DNA of 64,000 nt from Pannonibacter anstelovis (GCF_036881715.1 NZ_JBAKBF010000006.1:186001-250000); one strand, 5' to 3'. Positions 46,911-56,670 are shown, numbered from the stretch's first letter. Notes: generated from the letters alone by a model not told the origin. A program made the numbers and translations.

Positions 46911-48128
46911 TCAGGCGACGGCGCGGGCCAGGGCGCAGCGCGACCACAGGGCATTCAGTGCGCCGACCAGATGGTCGATATCTGCATCCGAATGGAACGG
47001 CGTCGGCGTGATGCGCAACCGCTCGGTGCCCTTCGGTACGGTCGGGTAATTGATCGGCTGGACATAGATGCCGTAGTTGTCGAGCAGGATGTCCGAGATC
47101 CACTTGCACTTGGACGCATTGCCCACCATCACCGGAACGATGTGGCTGGGGTTGTCCATATGCGGGATGCCGCGGCGGTCCAGCAGGCTCCGCAGGCGGG
47201 CCACCCGGTCCTGATGTGCTTCGCGCTCGGCCGTGCTCTGCTTCAGGTGGCGGATCGACGCTGTAGCACCGGCTGCCAGTGACGGCGGCAGCGCCGTGGT
47301 GAAGATGAAGCCGGAGGCGAAGGAGCGCACGAAGTCGCAAAGCTGGCGCGAGCCGGTGATGTAGCCGCCCATGACACCAAAGGCCTTGCCAAGCGTGCCT
47401 TCGATGACCGTCAGACGGTCCATCAGGCCTTCCCGCTCGGCGATGCCGCCGCCGCGCGGGCCGTAGAGGCCGACGGCATGCACTTCATCAAGATAAGTCA
47501 TCGCGCCATAGCGTTCGGCCACGTCGCAGATTTCCTTGATGGGAGCGATGTCGCCATCCATCGAATAGACGCTCTCGAAGGCAACGAGCTTGGGAGCAGC
47601 CGGATCATCGGCGGCCAGCTTGCGCTCCAGGTCTTCCGGGCTGTTGTGCTTCCACACGCGCTTTTCCGCGCGGCTGTGGCGGATGCCTTCGATCATGGAG
47701 GCATGGTTCAGCGCATCGGAATAGACGATGCAGCCGGGGATTTTGGATGCCAGCGTGCCAAGGGCTGCCCAGTTGGAAACGTAGCCCGAGGTGAAGATGA
47801 GCGCCGACTCCTTGCCATGCAGATCCGCGAGCTCGTGCTCAAGCTGGACATGGTAGTGGTTGGTGCCCGAGATATTACGTGTGCCGCCAGCGCCTGCGCC
47901 GCAGGTGTCGATCGCATCCTTCATGGCGGTGACAACATCCGGATGCTGCCCCATGCCCAGGTAGTCGTTGGAGCACCACACGGTCACTTCATGAGTGGAG
48001 CCATCTTCGCGGAAGCGGGTCGCCTTGGGAAACTCGCCCGAATGACGCTTCAGATCAGCGAATACGCGATAGTTGCCGTCCTCCCGCAAGCCGTCCAGCG
48101 CCTGCGCAAAGAAGCTCTCGAAGTCCAT
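46911..48128 (-). CDS. hemA: 5-aminolevulinate synthase HemA (C4 pathway)
   Basis: 405 residues. PLP enzyme that condenses glycine and succinyl-CoA, the entry to haem and corrinoids in alphaproteobacteria. WCSNDYLGMGQHP (51-63), TCGAGAGGTRNISGTNHYH, DEVHAVGLYG (214-223) and the PLP Lys248 in GTLGKAFG are all present. The start ATG at 48128 follows GAGGGA; the frame extends 46 codons further up without homology. The tetrapyrrole product also feeds cobalamin assembly, which is encoded elsewhere in the window. Confidence 0.96.
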   Translation of the reverse strand: MDFESFFAQALDGLREDGNYRVFADLKRHSGEFPKATRFREDGSTHEVTVWCSNDYLGMGQHPDVVTAMKDAIDTCGAGAGGTRNISGTNHYHVQLEHELADLHGKESALIFTSGYVSNWAALGTLASKIPGCIVYSDALNHASMIEGIRHSRAEKRVWKHNSPEDLERKLAADDPAAPKLVAFESVYSMDGDIAPIKEICDVAERYGAMTYLDEVHAVGLYGPRGGGIAEREGLMDRLTVIEGTLGKAFGVMGGYITGSRQLCDFVRSFASGFIFTTALPPSLAAGATASIRHLKQSTAEREAHQDRVARLRSLLDRRGIPHMDNPSHIVPVMVGNASKCKWISDILLDNYGIYVQPINYPTVPKGTERLRITPTPFHSDADIDHLVGALNALWSRCALARAVA

Positions 48129-48831
48129 GGCGTATTCCCTCTTCTTCTCAAGCAGACGCAACCCGCGCCCGCCGTTGGCGTCCTGCAAGCCCTTGTGTCC
48201 AGAGCCGGTCATCATCTGGCCAGCCCTCCCAGGCGGATCTGATAAGGGGAAGTTGCCCCACCCCACTCACGCGTCCTGTGATCCGAAGCCTGACAGCCTC
48301 GAGCCCTTGCACCATGTAGCGCAAGGTAGCGCTCCAACACATAGTTTAAAATGCCGCAGGCTGTCATTATTCTAATTCCGGGTTACAGAATTCTTTTTAG
48401 AAGATGAGCCCGGCCGGTCAACTCTGAGACACCTGCCCCGCCGCCCTCTCTTCCGGCGTTCACTTCGGAACCTTAGCCTCCCGCATGCGTTAACACTTTG
48501 ATCTGGGACAAGCCGGGCATCACGGCAAGTTGAAGCGGACGGCTTTTTCCGGCCAGAAACCGTAGTACCCCTGAAAACAGGAGCGAAATCAAGGAACTGA
48601 GCCAGGCCGGAGACATAAAGCCCCGGCAGCAGCCGATCAGGAAAGATCAGAAACCACGTCATTTTGTGATTCGCACAACATCTATCTTAAGGGAAATGGC
48701 GTAATAATGGCTGCATCACAGCAACCGGAGTATCAAGTCACCTGTCAAAAAGACGAGGTGCACTTCAAGCCTTAAAAAAACGGTGCCGTGATCTGTGTTC
48801 AGACGTGACTGTCATGCCGAGGGAGGCAACA
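48129..48831. other. 703-bp intergenic region upstream of hemA
   Basis: No supported gene; a minus-strand reading frame at 48372-48662 has Arg/Ser-rich content typical of an antisense shadow. The half closer to hemA should hold its promoter. TTGATCTGGGACAA (48498-48511) is near the FNR/FnrL consensus TTGATnnnnATCAA but has two mismatches and is 370 bp upstream of the start. Confidence 0.45.
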
Positions 48832-49425
48832 ATGACGCATCGTCTCGTAAAGAAAGCCATCATTCCGGCAGTTGCCATCATGCTTTCTGCCGCACCGCTC
48901 GCGCTTGCCGCTCCCAAATCGGAACGGCATGTGCTGCCTGAGGACAATCTCTCCGTCACGCTCGCCAGCCTTGGCGCTGGGCCAGCGGCCGGTGAGGATA
49001 CGTCCATCTGGGTTGGACCGGTCGACATCCAGGGCCGCAAGGTGATCTGGGTCGAACTGATCGACTCAGAGGGCGAAGTCATCTACGCCTCAGAAGTCGC
49101 GCAGAATGAAACCCATCTCCTTCCCGATGGCCGCGCCATCGTCGTGAGCCCGCTTACTGCCCCGGAGGGCACGCTCGTCGCAGCCAAGGACGAATCGCGT
49201 GTCCCGCCAGAAGCCGGTCAGATGATCACGCGCCGCGTGGTGGATGATGAGGAAGGCAAGACCGCTGTCGAGCTGGTCCAGGCGCCGCCGCAGCAGCCTT
49301 CCCTCCTGGTGCAGCTGGCAAAGGCGGGCGAAACCGTCTGGCACGGCATCGTTGCCTTCTTCCAGGGGGCTGCCGATTCGGTCCGTGTGGCGTGGAACTG
49401 GATCGTGGATACGGTGGCTGCCTGA
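48832..49425 (+). CDS. Exported protein of unknown function
   Basis: 197 residues. Signal peptide about 4-26 (RLVKKAIIPAVAIMLSAAPLALA). The mature part has no recognised domain: a region with IWVGPVDIQGRKVIWVELIDSEG (probably beta), a linker rich in Glu and Pro (DESRVPPEAG, QAPPQQPS), and an amphipathic C-terminal tail with several Trp (TVWHGIVAFFQG, VRVAWNWIVDTV). The Trp-rich C-terminus may lie at the membrane surface. ATG 48832 follows a GGGAGG ribosome site. Convergent with the DUF2155 gene. Confidence 0.75.
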   Translation: MTHRLVKKAIIPAVAIMLSAAPLALAAPKSERHVLPEDNLSVTLASLGAGPAAGEDTSIWVGPVDIQGRKVIWVELIDSEGEVIYASEVAQNETHLLPDGRAIVVSPLTAPEGTLVAAKDESRVPPEAGQMITRRVVDDEEGKTAVELVQAPPQQPSLLVQLAKAGETVWHGIVAFFQGAADSVRVAWNWIVDTVAA

Positions 49426-49495
49426 ACTTATTGCCACTGGAGGGCAGGCCAAGGCGATGTGCCCGCCGGATCCTCTCCGGCAGGCATGGCAGTGA

Positions 49496-50053
49496 TCAGA
49501 ACAGAGGCGGTTTGGGCCGCGGTGCGGGCACAGCACCCATTGCGCCCTCAGTTTGTTCGCCCGCTCCTGCGCCGCCACCAAGTGTGTCTGCCCCCTCTTC
49601 CACCACCGTTACAGGGGGGCCGGAATAGCCGGCGGGAGGCGGCACGGTGGAGGTCTGGCGGCAGTCGGTCAGCCACACGTCATAAACGGCATGCTCGACA
49701 CCATGCAGGCCGGGGCTTGCGGCGAACATCCAGCCAGAAAAAATGCGCTGGATCTGATTGTTGAGCGTGACCTCATCCACCTGCACGAAAGCCGTGGTCA
49801 GCGGATTTTCGGTCTGCGGCCGGGTGTGGCAGACGCGCGGCGTCACCTGCAGCGCGCCAAACTGAACTGTCTCGCCGATATAGACATCAAACGACGTGAT
49901 ACGCCCGGTGATCTTGTCGAGACCGGAGAAGACGGCCACCGGGTTCTCGATGACATCAGCACGGGCGGGCACTGCGGCAAGGGCGCAGCAAAGGGCGCCA
50001 GCAAGGGCTGAGCCGAAGACCGGCGTGCTCTTCATCCTGTTGATTTGCCGCAT
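49496..50053 (-). CDS. DUF2155-family exported protein
   Basis: 185 residues. Signal segment about 13-32 (GSALAGALCCALAAVPARAD). The DUF2155 domain starts AVFSGLDKITGRITSFDVYIGETVQFGALQVTPRVCHTRP (about residues 38-77) and runs to HAVYDVWLTDCRQTS; the two Cys probably form a disulfide. A Pro/Gly-rich tail follows (PPPAGYSGPPV, GGGAGAG). DUF2155 is nearly confined to alphaproteobacteria and is of unknown function. ATG 50053 follows CAGGGACAATC. Confidence 0.87.
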   Translation of the reverse strand: MRQINRMKSTPVFGSALAGALCCALAAVPARADVIENPVAVFSGLDKITGRITSFDVYIGETVQFGALQVTPRVCHTRPQTENPLTTAFVQVDEVTLNNQIQRIFSGWMFAASPGLHGVEHAVYDVWLTDCRQTSTVPPPAGYSGPPVTVVEEGADTLGGGAGAGEQTEGAMGAVPAPRPKPPLF

Positions 50054-50120
50054 GATTGTCCCTGGCAACTCTCTTGTTCTGGCGGGCGTAACACCCGATT
50101 GCGGCTGCCGGAAGGCAACC

Positions 50121-50155
50121 CCTTGCGCGGCAACGGGTTCCGCTGCCGCGCAAGG
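50121..50155 (-). terminator. Putative hairpin terminator downstream of valS
   Basis: CCTTGCGCGGCA (50121-50132) and TGCCGCGCAAGG (50144-50155) form a 12-bp stem with an 11-nt loop, 8 bp beyond the valS stop. No T-run follows. Confidence 0.5.
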
Positions 50156-50162
50156 ATGTTTA

Positions 50163-52994
50163 TCAGCCCAGCGAAGCCAGGCGGCTGACGGCCGTCTGCA
50201 CCTGCGTCTTGCGGGCGGAAAGCTCGGCCAGCTTCTCGCGCTCTCCTTCGACAACCTCTTCCTTTGCCTTCTCGACAAAGGCCGGATTGGAGAGCTTCTT
50301 CTCGATACGGCCGATCTCGTCTTCCAGCTTCGCGAGGTCCTTGGCGAGACGCGCCTTTTCGGCGCCCAGATCGATGACACCGGCCAGCGGCAGACAGACC
50401 GTGGCATCGCCAACAATGATCTGCGCTGCGCCCTTCGGCAGCTCATCCGCCAGCGTCAGGCTTTCGGCGCGGGCAAGGCGCAGGATGGCGGCCTCGTGAG
50501 TCTTCACCCTCGCAGCCGTCACATCACCTGCCCCGACCAGCACCACCGGGATTTGCGCACCGGCAGGCACGTTCATTTCCGAACGGACGGACCGGATTTC
50601 GGAAATGAGGCCAACCAGCCAGTTGATCTCTTCAGCCGCTGCCGCATCGACCAGCGCAGGGGCAGGCCAGCGGGTGAGCATCAGGATCTGGTCCGGAGCC
50701 CCTGTTTCCTCACCCAGGCGCGCCCACAGCTCTTCCGTCAGGAAGGGCATGAAGGGGTGGAGGATCTTCAGGATTTCATCCAGGGTCCAGGCAGCGGTCG
50801 CCCGGATCTCAGCCTTGGCGGCTTCATCCGTGCCGTTGAACACGGGCTTGGCCAGTTCCAGGAACCAGTCGCAATAGGTGTTCCAGACGAAACGGTAGAC
50901 GCCATTGGCCGCATCATTGAAGCGGTAGGCCTCCAGAGCCTCGCGCACTTCCTCGGCGCAGCGGCCGACTTCCGTGGCGATCCAGCGGTTGAGTGTATGG
51001 GTGGCACGGGCCGGATCGAAGCCGGCGACGCGCTTGCAGCCGTTCATTTCCGCAAAGCGGGCCGCATTCCACAGCTTGGTGGCAAAGTTGCGGTACCCGC
51101 CGACGCGGCTGGTGGCAAGCTTGATGTCACGGCCCTGTGCAGCCATGGCCGCCAGCGTGAAGCGCAGCGCGTCGGCACCGAACTCGTCGATCAGTTTCAG
51201 CGGGTCGATGACGTTGCCCTTGGACTTCGACATCTTCTGCCCCTTCTCGTCACGGACGAGGGCATGAATGTAGACGGTCTCGAAAGGCTCGGTCTTCATG
51301 AAGTGCAGCGACATCATCATCATGCGGGCGACCCAGAAGAAGATGATGTCGAAGCCGGTGATCAGCACCGACGTCGGGAAATAGCGCGCCAGCTCCGGCG
51401 TCTTGTCCGGCCAGCCGAGCGTCGAGAACGGCCACAGGGCGGAGGAGAACCAGGTGTCGAGCACGTCCTCGTCGCGGTAGAGGAGAACGCTCTCCCCTGC
51501 CCCGGCTTCCCAGGCTGCCAGCGCCTGTTCCATGGCCGCCATTTCAACCGGCTTGCCATAATGGGCCGCAGCCGCCTTCAGTGCTTCAGCTTCTGTCTTC
51601 TCGACGAAGATCTTGCCATCCGGCCCGTACCAGGCCGGGATCTGGTGGCCCCACCACAGCTGGCGCGAGATGCACCAGGGCTGGATGTTCTCCATCCACT
51701 CGTAATAGGTCTTGTCCCAGTTGGACGGAACGAACTTGGTGCGGCCCTCGCGGACGGAGGCAATCGCGGGCTTGGCCAGTGTGGCGGCATCCACATACCA
51801 CTGGTCGGTCAGCATCGGCTCGATCGGCACGCCGCCACGGTCGCCATGCGGCACCATGTGCGTATGATCCTCAATGCGGTCCAGAAGCCCCTGCTCTTCC
51901 ATCTGCGCCACCAGCGCCTTGCGCACGGCGAAGCGGTCCTGCCCGTGGAAGGAGGCGACGGTGGCTTCCAGCATCTCAGAGGCCGGAACGCCGGCGAGGA
52001 ATTCGGCATTCTCAGCCAGAATGACCCGCGCTTCACGGTCCAGAACCGAAATCATCGGCAGATCGTGGCGCTTGCCGACCTCGAAGTCATTGAAGTCATG
52101 CGCCGGGGTGATCTTCACCGCGCCGGAACCGGCGGTGGGATCGGCATAATCATCGCCCACGATCGGCACGCGGCGGCCAACCAGCGGCAGGATGATGTGC
52201 TTGCCGATCAGATCCTTGTAGCGCGGATCTTCCGGATTCACGGCGACGGCGGTGTCGCCCAGCATGGTTTCCGGACGGGTGGTGGCCACGACGATGTAAT
52301 CGCGGGTCTCATGCTCCGTCGCATTGCCTTCCTCGTCGAAGGCAACCGGATACTGATAGGTGGCACCGCCTTCCAGCGGATAGCGGAAGTGCCAGAGGTT
52401 GCCCTTGATCTCCTGCTGCACGACTTCCAGGTCGGAAATCGCGGTCAGCAGCTTCGGATCCCAGTTGACGAGGCGCTTGTCCTTGTAGATCAGGCCATCG
52501 CGGAAGAGCGACACGAAGACTTCCAGAACGGCGGCTGACAAGCCCTCATCCATGGTGAAGCGCTCGCGGTCCCAATCACAGGACGCGCCAAGGCGCTTCA
52601 GCTGGTTGAAGATCATCCCGCCGGATTCGCCCTTCCAGTTCCAGACACGCTCGATGAAGGCGTCACGGCCCATGTCGCGGCGCGACGGCTCCTTGCGCTC
52701 GGCGAGCTGGCGCTCGACAACCATCTGGGTGGCAATGCCTGCGTGATCCATGCCCGGCTGCCACAGAACGTCCTTGCCGCGCATGCGCTCGAAGCGGATC
52801 AGAATGTCCTGCAGCGTGTTGTTGAGCGCATGGCCCATGTGCAGGGAGCCTGTCACGTTCGGCGGCGGGATCACGATCGTATAGGACGGGGCGCCATCAC
52901 CAGCGCCCGCTCCGGCGCGCGAGGCTCCGGCCTTTTCCCACATTTCGGTGATCCGCGGCTCGACGGCCGCTGCGTCATAGGTCTTGTCAAGCAT
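50163..52994 (-). CDS. valS: Valyl-tRNA synthetase ValS
   Basis: 943 residues. Class I aminoacyl-tRNA synthetase charging tRNA-Val; HIGH motif as HMGH at 52-55 in PPPNVTGSLHMGHA, KMSKS at 587-591, CP1 editing domain with TTRPETMLGDTAVAVNPED, and the C-terminal coiled-coil arm (LAKLEDEIGRIEKKLSNPAFVEKA). Cytoplasmic. Follows popZ on the same strand in the conserved alphaproteobacterial order pcm-tolC-popZ-valS, with a 162-bp gap. Confidence 0.97.
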   Translation of the reverse strand: MLDKTYDAAAVEPRITEMWEKAGASRAGAGAGDGAPSYTIVIPPPNVTGSLHMGHALNNTLQDILIRFERMRGKDVLWQPGMDHAGIATQMVVERQLAERKEPSRRDMGRDAFIERVWNWKGESGGMIFNQLKRLGASCDWDRERFTMDEGLSAAVLEVFVSLFRDGLIYKDKRLVNWDPKLLTAISDLEVVQQEIKGNLWHFRYPLEGGATYQYPVAFDEEGNATEHETRDYIVVATTRPETMLGDTAVAVNPEDPRYKDLIGKHIILPLVGRRVPIVGDDYADPTAGSGAVKITPAHDFNDFEVGKRHDLPMISVLDREARVILAENAEFLAGVPASEMLEATVASFHGQDRFAVRKALVAQMEEQGLLDRIEDHTHMVPHGDRGGVPIEPMLTDQWYVDAATLAKPAIASVREGRTKFVPSNWDKTYYEWMENIQPWCISRQLWWGHQIPAWYGPDGKIFVEKTEAEALKAAAAHYGKPVEMAAMEQALAAWEAGAGESVLLYRDEDVLDTWFSSALWPFSTLGWPDKTPELARYFPTSVLITGFDIIFFWVARMMMMSLHFMKTEPFETVYIHALVRDEKGQKMSKSKGNVIDPLKLIDEFGADALRFTLAAMAAQGRDIKLATSRVGGYRNFATKLWNAARFAEMNGCKRVAGFDPARATHTLNRWIATEVGRCAEEVREALEAYRFNDAANGVYRFVWNTYCDWFLELAKPVFNGTDEAAKAEIRATAAWTLDEILKILHPFMPFLTEELWARLGEETGAPDQILMLTRWPAPALVDAAAAEEINWLVGLISEIRSVRSEMNVPAGAQIPVVLVGAGDVTAARVKTHEAAILRLARAESLTLADELPKGAAQIIVGDATVCLPLAGVIDLGAEKARLAKDLAKLEDEIGRIEKKLSNPAFVEKAKEEVVEGEREKLAELSARKTQVQTAVSRLASLG

Positions 52995-53099
52995 GAGGGC
53001 TTCTCGGGACTTTCCGTTATCTGGGCCTGTGTAAATCGGATGGCGGGCAGCGAGTCAACATCCTGAGCAGAATGGCGCCGGCAGAGAGGCAGAAATGGC

Positions 53100-53121
53100 A
53101 ACGCCGCCCGCAGGCGGCGTT
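53100..53121 (-). terminator. Putative terminator of popZ
   Basis: AACGCCGCC / GGCGGCGTT (53100-53108 and 53113-53121), a perfect 9-bp stem with a 4-nt loop, 35 bp past the popZ stop. Only a weak T-tract follows. Confidence 0.55.
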
Positions 53122-53156
53122 CTGGTCATGCATGGCACATAACAAGCCGCCGCAGA

Positions 53157-53897
53157 TCAGCGCTTGCGTACCACGCGTTCGATTTCCTGGCGGACGAGAC
53201 GCTCAACCATCACCGGCAGATTCTGATCCAGCCAGCTCTTCAGCATCGGGCGGAGCATCTCCTTGACCAGATCCTCAAGCGTACGCGCATTGGCAGACAG
53301 GATGGTGCTCGACAGGTTCTCGAAAGCCGCACTGACGGCAGCACCGGCCATGTCGGAGACAAGCGGCGTTTCCTCATCCAGCGGATCCAGATTGTCCATG
53401 GAAACGGGAGCAAGGCCTTCCGATGCGGAAGACCGCACCGGCTGCGGGGCAGCCTTGGGAGCCGGAGCTGGCTCCTCCTCGTCTTCCATGAAGCCAATAT
53501 CGCCCGCGTCATCGTCCATCGTGTCGGGCAGGCCCTCCACCATGGCGAAGGAGTCTTCTTCCTCGTCTTCCTCGACGGCCAGTTCTTCCGTCAATTCAAG
53601 AACATCGTCATCGGCAACGTCTTCGTCAGCCTCAAAGGCAGCAATGTCGTCGTCGATGGCGGCATCGGCGTCATCATCATCGTCGCCCGCCATGTCGAAC
53701 AGCTTGTCCAGGTCGTCCTGCGACATGCCGGCTTCTTCTTCGGGCACTTCGTTGAGTTGCGGCATTTCGGCTACGGGCTCCGGGGCTGCTTGTGCCGTCT
53801 TGGTGGCGGCAGGAGATTCCTCGTCGGAAATAATCCGGCGAATGGAGGCGAGAATCTCCTCCATTGAGGGTTCCTGCGCCTGACTGGCCTTCGACAT
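53157..53897 (-). CDS. popZ: PopZ-family pole-organizing protein (DUF2497)
   Basis: 246 residues. N-terminal SMEEILASIRRIISDEE (about 11-27) matches the PopZ interaction helix; a long acidic central stretch (about 60-150, DDDDADAAIDDDIAAFEADEDVADDD) is disordered; the C-terminal assembly region is LRPMLKSWLDQNLPVMVERLVRQEIERV (about 214-241). PopZ forms a polar matrix that holds chromosome origin and client proteins in Caulobacter. The ATG at 53897 follows GGGGGAACTC. Confidence 0.88.
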   Translation of the reverse strand: MSKASQAQEPSMEEILASIRRIISDEESPAATKTAQAAPEPVAEMPQLNEVPEEEAGMSQDDLDKLFDMAGDDDDDADAAIDDDIAAFEADEDVADDDVLELTEELAVEEDEEEDSFAMVEGLPDTMDDDAGDIGFMEDEEEPAPAPKAAPQPVRSSASEGLAPVSMDNLDPLDEETPLVSDMAGAAVSAAFENLSSTILSANARTLEDLVKEMLRPMLKSWLDQNLPVMVERLVRQEIERVVRKR

Positions 53898-54067
53898 GAG
53901 TTCCCCCAGAACTGATTACATACGCACCGGCACCGAATTCGAAGGTTACGATTCGGTTAAGGGAATTATGCTGAGTCGCCTGTCAACATCATAGGCGGAC
54001 AGGCCAGCACAGACACCTTATCCCCTTCTAATAGGAAAAACTTGCCGGGCTGCCCTGCATAACCAAT

Positions 54068-54093
54068 GAAAAACGCGCCCAGGAGGGCGCGTT
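54068..54093 (-). terminator. Rho-independent terminator of tolC
   Basis: On the minus strand AACGCGCCC-TCCT-GGGCGCGTT then TTTCA: 9-bp stem, 4-nt loop, T-run, 41 bp beyond the tolC stop. Confidence 0.85.
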
Positions 54094-54133
54094 CTCTAAG
54101 TTCACCGGGACTTTGCGGACCGCCGCCGAATCA

Positions 54134-55498
54134 TCAGCGGCCATCCGGCGTGCGCATGCCAAACCACTTGTCGCGCACCTTGCTGTAATGCTCGGTGGGC
54201 TCATAACGGGCCACCTGCAGACCGAGATACTCGGCATCGAGACGGCCAACAGCCGACAGCAGCTGGTAGGCGCTGACGATGCGGTTGCGCTGTGCGGTAA
54301 CCAGATTCGAGCGCTGTGTGATCAGTTCACGCTGAGCGTCCAGGACGTCGAGCGTCGTGCGCTGACCAACACGCTGTTCCTCGATAACGCCCTGCAGAGC
54401 CAGCTGCTGGGCCTCTACGGCAGCCTGGGCTGCGGTGATCGAAGCCTCTGCCGCCTGATAGTCACCCCAGGCAGTGATCACGTTTGCACGGATCTGATTG
54501 CGCAGAACGTCCAGCTGGATTTCAGCCTGCCCGAGTTCTTCCTTGGCCTGACGCACACGGGAAGACAGGGCCCCACCCTGGTAAAGCGGCACCGAAACGC
54601 GACCGACGACAGAAGCGGAGTTGACGGTGCTGACTGACTGGGACGGCTTCCAGTCACGGCCGATGGAGCCTTCCAGCGTGACAGTCGGCAGCTGCTCGCC
54701 TTCGATCGTCTTCACGTTAAACGCCGCAGCATCAACCTGATGCTGTGCCTGCCGCAGGAGCGGCTGATACTCTTCGCCCAGACGGATCGCTTCTTCGACC
54801 GAACGCGGGATCATCTTGCCAACCGGCGTCGAGGCCGACAGGTTGCGCGCTTCAGTGCCAACGATCTGCTCATAGACCGCGCGGCTTGCATTGAGATTGG
54901 CGATGGCCGAGTTGAGGCTGGCCTGAGCTTCAGCGTAGCGCGCTTCCGCCTGGGACACGTCCGTGCGGGTCCCCTCACCGACCTCGAACTGGTCCTTGGA
55001 TGCGCGCACCTGCTCGCGCAGGAAGTCAACCGAGCTGCGCTGCAGGGCAACGAGCGCGGTGTCGCGGATCACATTCACATAGGACTGGGCGGCGGAGAGC
55101 AGCACATCCTGCTCGGTAGCGCTCAGGCTTTCGCGCTGTGCACGTACCAGAGCTTCGGCCTGCTTGGTCGAGTTCACCGTCCGGAAGCCGCGAAACAGGG
55201 CCTGCTGAATGGACAGGGACATGGACGCATTGTTGCGGATGTTGTCCGGCCCGACGCTGGTGGAGGTCCGGACCGATCCAACCGATGCATTGGCCGTGAT
55301 GGTGGGCCGCCAGCCCGAAAGTGCCTGCGGCACACGTTCATCGGTGGCACGCAATGCAGCGCGTGCCGCATTCAGGGTCGGATTGTTGGCGTATGCAAGC
55401 GCCAGCGCTTCAGAAATGCTTTCAGCCTGAGCCGTGGAAGAAAGCGCGAAGGCACCGATGCCAAGCAAGGCAGCAGAAAGGGTTAGTCGAAAACGCAC
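54134..55498 (-). CDS. tolC: TolC-family outer-membrane channel protein
   Basis: 454 residues. Signal peptide about 1-25 (LTLSAALLGIGAFALSSTAQA). Two OEP repeats: ISEALALAYANNPTLNAARAALRATDERV and VEEAIRLGEEYQPLLRQAQHQVD, with alternating coiled-coil helices that build the periplasmic tunnel. Exports proteins (type I) or drugs with inner-membrane partners not in the window. The start is a GTG (55498) with AAGGGG upstream. Lies downstream of pcm and upstream of popZ and valS, an order shared by many alphaproteobacteria. Confidence 0.93.
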   Translation of the reverse strand: MRFRLTLSAALLGIGAFALSSTAQAESISEALALAYANNPTLNAARAALRATDERVPQALSGWRPTITANASVGSVRTSTSVGPDNIRNNASMSLSIQQALFRGFRTVNSTKQAEALVRAQRESLSATEQDVLLSAAQSYVNVIRDTALVALQRSSVDFLREQVRASKDQFEVGEGTRTDVSQAEARYAEAQASLNSAIANLNASRAVYEQIVGTEARNLSASTPVGKMIPRSVEEAIRLGEEYQPLLRQAQHQVDAAAFNVKTIEGEQLPTVTLEGSIGRDWKPSQSVSTVNSASVVGRVSVPLYQGGALSSRVRQAKEELGQAEIQLDVLRNQIRANVITAWGDYQAAEASITAAQAAVEAQQLALQGVIEEQRVGQRTTLDVLDAQRELITQRSNLVTAQRNRIVSAYQLLSAVGRLDAEYLGLQVARYEPTEHYSKVRDKWFGMRTPDGR

Positions 55499-55651
55499 TG
55501 AAAACGCCCCTTGATGTACGGGCCCCCACCCGTGCTGTCATTTGCCGCGGAGTATAACCAGCTGCAACGCCGTGCCTACCCCTCACCGAAAATTAAGAAT
55601 CCGTTTCTGTCCGGCTGAGGCAGCATTGCAACAGGTAACGCCATACGTAAA

Positions 55652-55690
55652 GCGCCCGAAAGCTGCTGCTTTTCAACAGCTTCCGGGCGC
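55652..55690 (-). terminator. Terminator of pcm
   Basis: On the minus strand GCGCCCGGAAGCTG then a 10-nt loop and GCAGCTTTCGGGCGC, one mismatch, followed by TTTACG. Located 33 bp beyond the stop. Confidence 0.7.
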
Positions 55691-55722
55691 GAGACTTGAA
55701 CGATGTTCAGATATGTGTGTTT

Positions 55723-56385
55723 TCAGAAGACGAATTCGGCCGCCTTCCCGAAGCCGGGCAATGTGTGCGCGCTGGCGTTGAAGCCAAAACGGGCACCAAT
55801 CGCTGCACCGGAGTTCTGATAGACACGGGCAACGCCTGCTCCGCCACGTCCTTCGATGGCCACGAGCCGTCCGCCGTCCTTCAGCTGGCCAGCCAGCTGC
55901 TCCGGAATGAAGTCCACGGCACCATCCAGAAGGATCACATCATACGGCCCTTCGGAAGCGCAGCCTTCAGGGAGCTTGCCCTCCACAACGGCGGCATTCT
56001 CGATCCCGAGGCTGACGAGGGTCTGGCTGGCGCGGGCGGCAAGCTCGGCATCCTCTTCCACCTGCACCACCGTGCCGGCGATGCCAGCGAGAACAGCGGT
56101 GCTGTAGCCGGACGCTCCGCCGACAACCAGGACCACATCATGATCCTTGATCTCTGCAAGCTGGATCAGCTTTCCGAGCACATGCGGCTTCAGCAGATAG
56201 CGCGGAGCGCCGGTGTCGGACACGAGCGTGTCTTCATCGATATAGGCAACCGGCTTCTTCGAACCCGCCACGAACAGCTCGCGCGGGACGGATTCCATCG
56301 CGTCGAGGATCCGCAGATCGGTTACATCATTGGTTCTGAGCTGGTTATCCACCATTCGCGTGCGGGATTGCGCGTAGTCACCCAT
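55723..56385 (-). CDS. pcm: Protein-L-isoaspartate O-methyltransferase family protein
   Basis: 220 residues. SAM-dependent methyltransferase of the PCMT family: motif I VVLVVGGASGYSTAVLA (about residues 78-94; the usual GTGSGYxTA is replaced by GGASGYSTA), plus VPRELFV and the DVILLDGAVDFIP block. It methylates isoaspartyl residues in damaged proteins, or is a family variant with another role given the altered motif I. ATG 56385 follows AGAGG; the frame extends 95 codons further up without homology. Precedes tolC. Confidence 0.86.
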   Translation of the reverse strand: MGDYAQSRTRMVDNQLRTNDVTDLRILDAMESVPRELFVAGSKKPVAYIDEDTLVSDTGAPRYLLKPHVLGKLIQLAEIKDHDVVLVVGGASGYSTAVLAGIAGTVVQVEEDAELAARASQTLVSLGIENAAVVEGKLPEGCASEGPYDVILLDGAVDFIPEQLAGQLKDGGRLVAIEGRGGAGVARVYQNSGAAIGARFGFNASAHTLPGFGKAAEFVF

Positions 56386-56670
56386 CGCGTGCCTCTTTCG
56401 ATTTCTGGCGAAAGCCTCTCCAACTTTCTTGCCTGATCCCTTACCGGGCGCAGGCAGGCGTGACAAGGGGCAGATCGGCGCAGCCCATGCCTTCTCCAGA
56501 CTTTCAGAGCCTGCCCTCATGAATGGCTGCGGAGCCATACTACGCCTCACCTTGCGTTCTCCGCCGATTGCGGTCTCTCCGTGACAACACGAAATGCTGC
56601 TGATGAAGGGAGGGAAAACACAAAGAGGCCGCTTGACAGATAAGGGGCGGTAGTCGAAAAGACGCGCCAA

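Noticed and set aside
48498..48511. FNR-like site before hemA
   Set aside because: Two mismatches to the consensus and 370 bp from the start; not strong enough to call.
48372..48662. 96-codon minus-strand frame upstream of hemA
   Set aside because: Arg/Ser-rich, no ribosome site, no family resemblance.
49896..52538. 880-codon plus-strand frame
   Set aside because: Antisense to valS; the long open frame is a codon-bias artefact.
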